Below, piece by piece: positions 5,342 through 6,447 of a DNA stretch of 6,447 nucleotides (position 1 is its first letter; each line of letters begins with the position of its first letter). A model generated the notes under the pieces. The model did not search any database. It saw nothing but the letters and a program-made list of their open reading frames with translations, and was not told the DNA's origin. The DNA comes from Hydrogenothermaceae bacterium. Lineage in GTDB: Bacteria; Aquificota; Aquificia; Aquificales; Hydrogenothermaceae. The position numbers were made by a program, and so were the translations under genes. The stretch spans positions 1-6,447 of the forward strand of contig WFXI01000069.1 in assembly GCA_015490675.1 (NCBI GenBank), read 5' to 3'.

Positions 5342-6244
5342 CTAAAAACTTATTTCTTCAAATTGAACTTTATCAGAGCTCAAGTCTTTACTCAATTTTA
5401 AGTTTCTATCCTTTTTATAAAGGACTTTTTCTATTTTATCTGCCTCTTCTTCCAAAACTTCAAGAAGTCTGTCAATATTCAGAACAAAATCATCAGTGTT
5501 TCTGATTTCTTCATCTGATTTTTCAATTTCTATTTTTATATATCTGTGGAGTTCTCCTATGTGCGAGTGAATACCATCTTTGTAAACAATTTCTATTAGT
5601 AGTCTTGGCATTTGCTCGTTTTTTGAGCGGGTTATAAGGTTTTTGGTCCCCTCCCACATACCTTTCTTGAGGTATTCAAGATCTTGATCTGTCAGTCCTG
5701 TATCTTTTGCAGAATTTTCGTTTGCCACTCCATGAAAAGCTATAAATGAGTAAGGAAGTATCCATTCTTCTCTGAATGTTTTCTGTTCTTTACCTGAACC
5801 TGAAGCAAAAGCCCCTGTTCCTTTTATGTATTCAAGTTTTACCCTGTGAAGTGATTGTCCCATATTGAACTGAACAGGTCCTGTGTATGTGATAGAGCTG
5901 TCTTTATTTTTTCCTGTTTCTATAGGAATAGTTCCTCCAAAAAGGCGAACATCTATGCATTTATTTAGTATTTTCTCCGGCTTGTTCTCAAAATCTTTTG
6001 CTCTTGCTTTTGCGTCTTGAATATTTCCCTTTTCGTCTGATATTTCTCTGACAAATATTTCAAGTCCTTCAAAATCTTTCAGATAATCTCTGATTGTTCT
6101 TTTTAGCCTTACATCTGTAACTATATTTCTGCCTGTTTCCTCATCTATTCTTGGCTTGTTTTCATCGTTTGGATCTCCGTTGGGGTTTGCAAAAGATACA
6201 TCATAAAGAAATAAATACTCTCTTCTTTTGATTGTTTCACTCAT
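5342..6244 (-). CDS. cas7: Cas7 (Csh2 family) Cascade backbone protein, type I-B
   Basis: This 300-residue RAMP protein polymerises along the crRNA spacer as the Cascade backbone. The N-terminus, YLFLYDVSFANPNGDPN (10-26), with GRNIVTDVRLKRTIRDYL (38-55), is diagnostic for the Csh2/Cas7b family. Further family segments are CIDVRLFGG (96-104), TYTGPVQF (119-126) and the Gln-rich MGQSLHRV (128-135). Length matches the family and no frame damage is seen. The ATG is preceded by AAGAGGT at 7 nt, a good site. The upstream HEPN frame ends 15 nt before, so they are probably cotranscribed. Cas8b (Csh1), which normally stands immediately upstream, is not at this junction. Downstream, 41 nt separate it from the nucleotidyltransferase, not cas5. 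Confidence 0.97.
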   Translation of the reverse strand: MSETIKRREYLFLYDVSFANPNGDPNDENKPRIDEETGRNIVTDVRLKRTIRDYLKDFEGLEIFVREISDEKGNIQDAKARAKDFENKPEKILNKCIDVRLFGGTIPIETGKNKDSSITYTGPVQFNMGQSLHRVKLEYIKGTGAFASGSGKEQKTFREEWILPYSFIAFHGVANENSAKDTGLTDQDLEYLKKGMWEGTKNLITRSKNEQMPRLLIEIVYKDGIHSHIGELHRYIKIEIEKSDEEIRNTDDFVLNIDRLLEVLEEEADKIEKVLYKKDRNLKLSKDLSSDKVQFEEISF

Positions 6245-6251
6245 TTTTATT

Positions 6252-6258
6252 ACCTCTT
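6252..6258 (-). promoter_or_regulatory. cas7 ribosome-binding site
   Basis: AAGAGGT stands 7 nt before the cas7 ATG in the 15-nt gap after the HEPN stop codon, and it supports the start at 6244. Confidence 0.6.
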
Positions 6259-6259
6259 A

Positions 6260-6447
6260 TTAAAGAATTTTTCTTTCCTTTAGATATTTCTCTATATTTT
6301 CAATAGTTTTTTCTAAAGTTGTAATTTTATCCATTGCTATTTTAATTTCTTCTTTCACTTCTTCTATTTCATCAGGATATTCATGAGTTAATTTGTTCCT
6401 TAGCCTTCTAATCGCTATCCATTCTTCTGATGAGGAAATAATTCCCA
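6260..6447 (-). CDS. 3' end of a HEPN-domain protein (HepT-like), cut by the window edge
   Basis: An open frame enters at the right edge (first full codon at 6445) and gives 61 residues before TAA. It reads EEWIAIRRLRNKLTHEYP (7-24), then a long Glu/Lys-rich helix to the end. RNKLTH is the R-x4-H motif of HEPN ribonucleases (Arg16, His21 of the fragment). The W..IR.LRN...HEY context is that of small HepT-like/HI0074-like proteins, usually about 130-150 residues and encoded beside an MNT nucleotidyltransferase. HEPN partners cut RNA or tRNA unless the MNT protein modifies or binds them. The N-terminal part and the gene upstream are outside the window, so its true partner is unknown. It stands just before cas7 with a 15-nt gap, where a cas8b gene would be expected. 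The frame is too short and open-ended to exclude another helical protein, but the motif is clear. Confidence 0.8.
   Translation of the reverse strand, partial: GIISSSEEWIAIRRLRNKLTHEYPDEIEEVKEEIKIAMDKITTLEKTIENIEKYLKERKIL

Overview
This AT-rich window carries part of a type I-B (Csh1/Csh2-type) CRISPR-Cas interference locus. Every gene lies on the minus strand, so the reading order runs from the right edge to the left. The Lys/Glu/Ile-rich proteins and low GC content suggest an AT-rich, probably thermophilic bacterium. Overall resemblance to Hydrogenothermaceae-type Aquificota (Persephonella or Sulfurihydrogenibium) is an impression, not a proven assignment.

Layout in transcription order. 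The first item is the 3' end of a small HEPN-domain gene (6445-6260). It is followed by cas7/csh2 (6244-5342), a MNT-type nucleotidyltransferase (5300-5007), cas5 (5014-4316, GTG start), a Phd/YefM-family antitoxin (4245-3997), a RelE/YafQ-family toxin (3990-3718) and cas3 (3731-1389, HD nuclease plus helicase). An AAA/STAND-type ATPase (1329-214) has its own near-consensus promoter. At the left edge is a gene-free tract (213-14). It has a TTGACA-N17-TATATT promoter firing leftward into a possible CRISPR repeat start (13-1), and it is best read as a CRISPR leader meeting its array. No cas8b, cas6, cas4, cas1 or cas2 lies in the window. cas8b would be expected just beyond the right edge, and the adaptation genes are missing from their usual place after cas3.

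The striking point is that every junction between the core interference genes holds a toxin-antitoxin-type gene: HEPN before cas7, MNT between cas7 and cas5, and a complete YefM-RelE-like pair between cas5 and cas3. Two of them are physically welded to the next cas gene. The MNT stop overlaps the cas5 start by 8 nt, and the RelE-like toxin overlaps the cas3 start by 14 nt, with each cas ribosome-binding site lying inside the toxin/transferase codons. The 70-nt gap before the antitoxin holds a promoter with two dyad operators, so cas3 can be transcribed under toxin-antitoxin autoregulation, separately from the Cascade genes. This suggests (inference) an addiction or backup arrangement in which loss or repression of the Cas operon would disturb the toxin-antitoxin balance.
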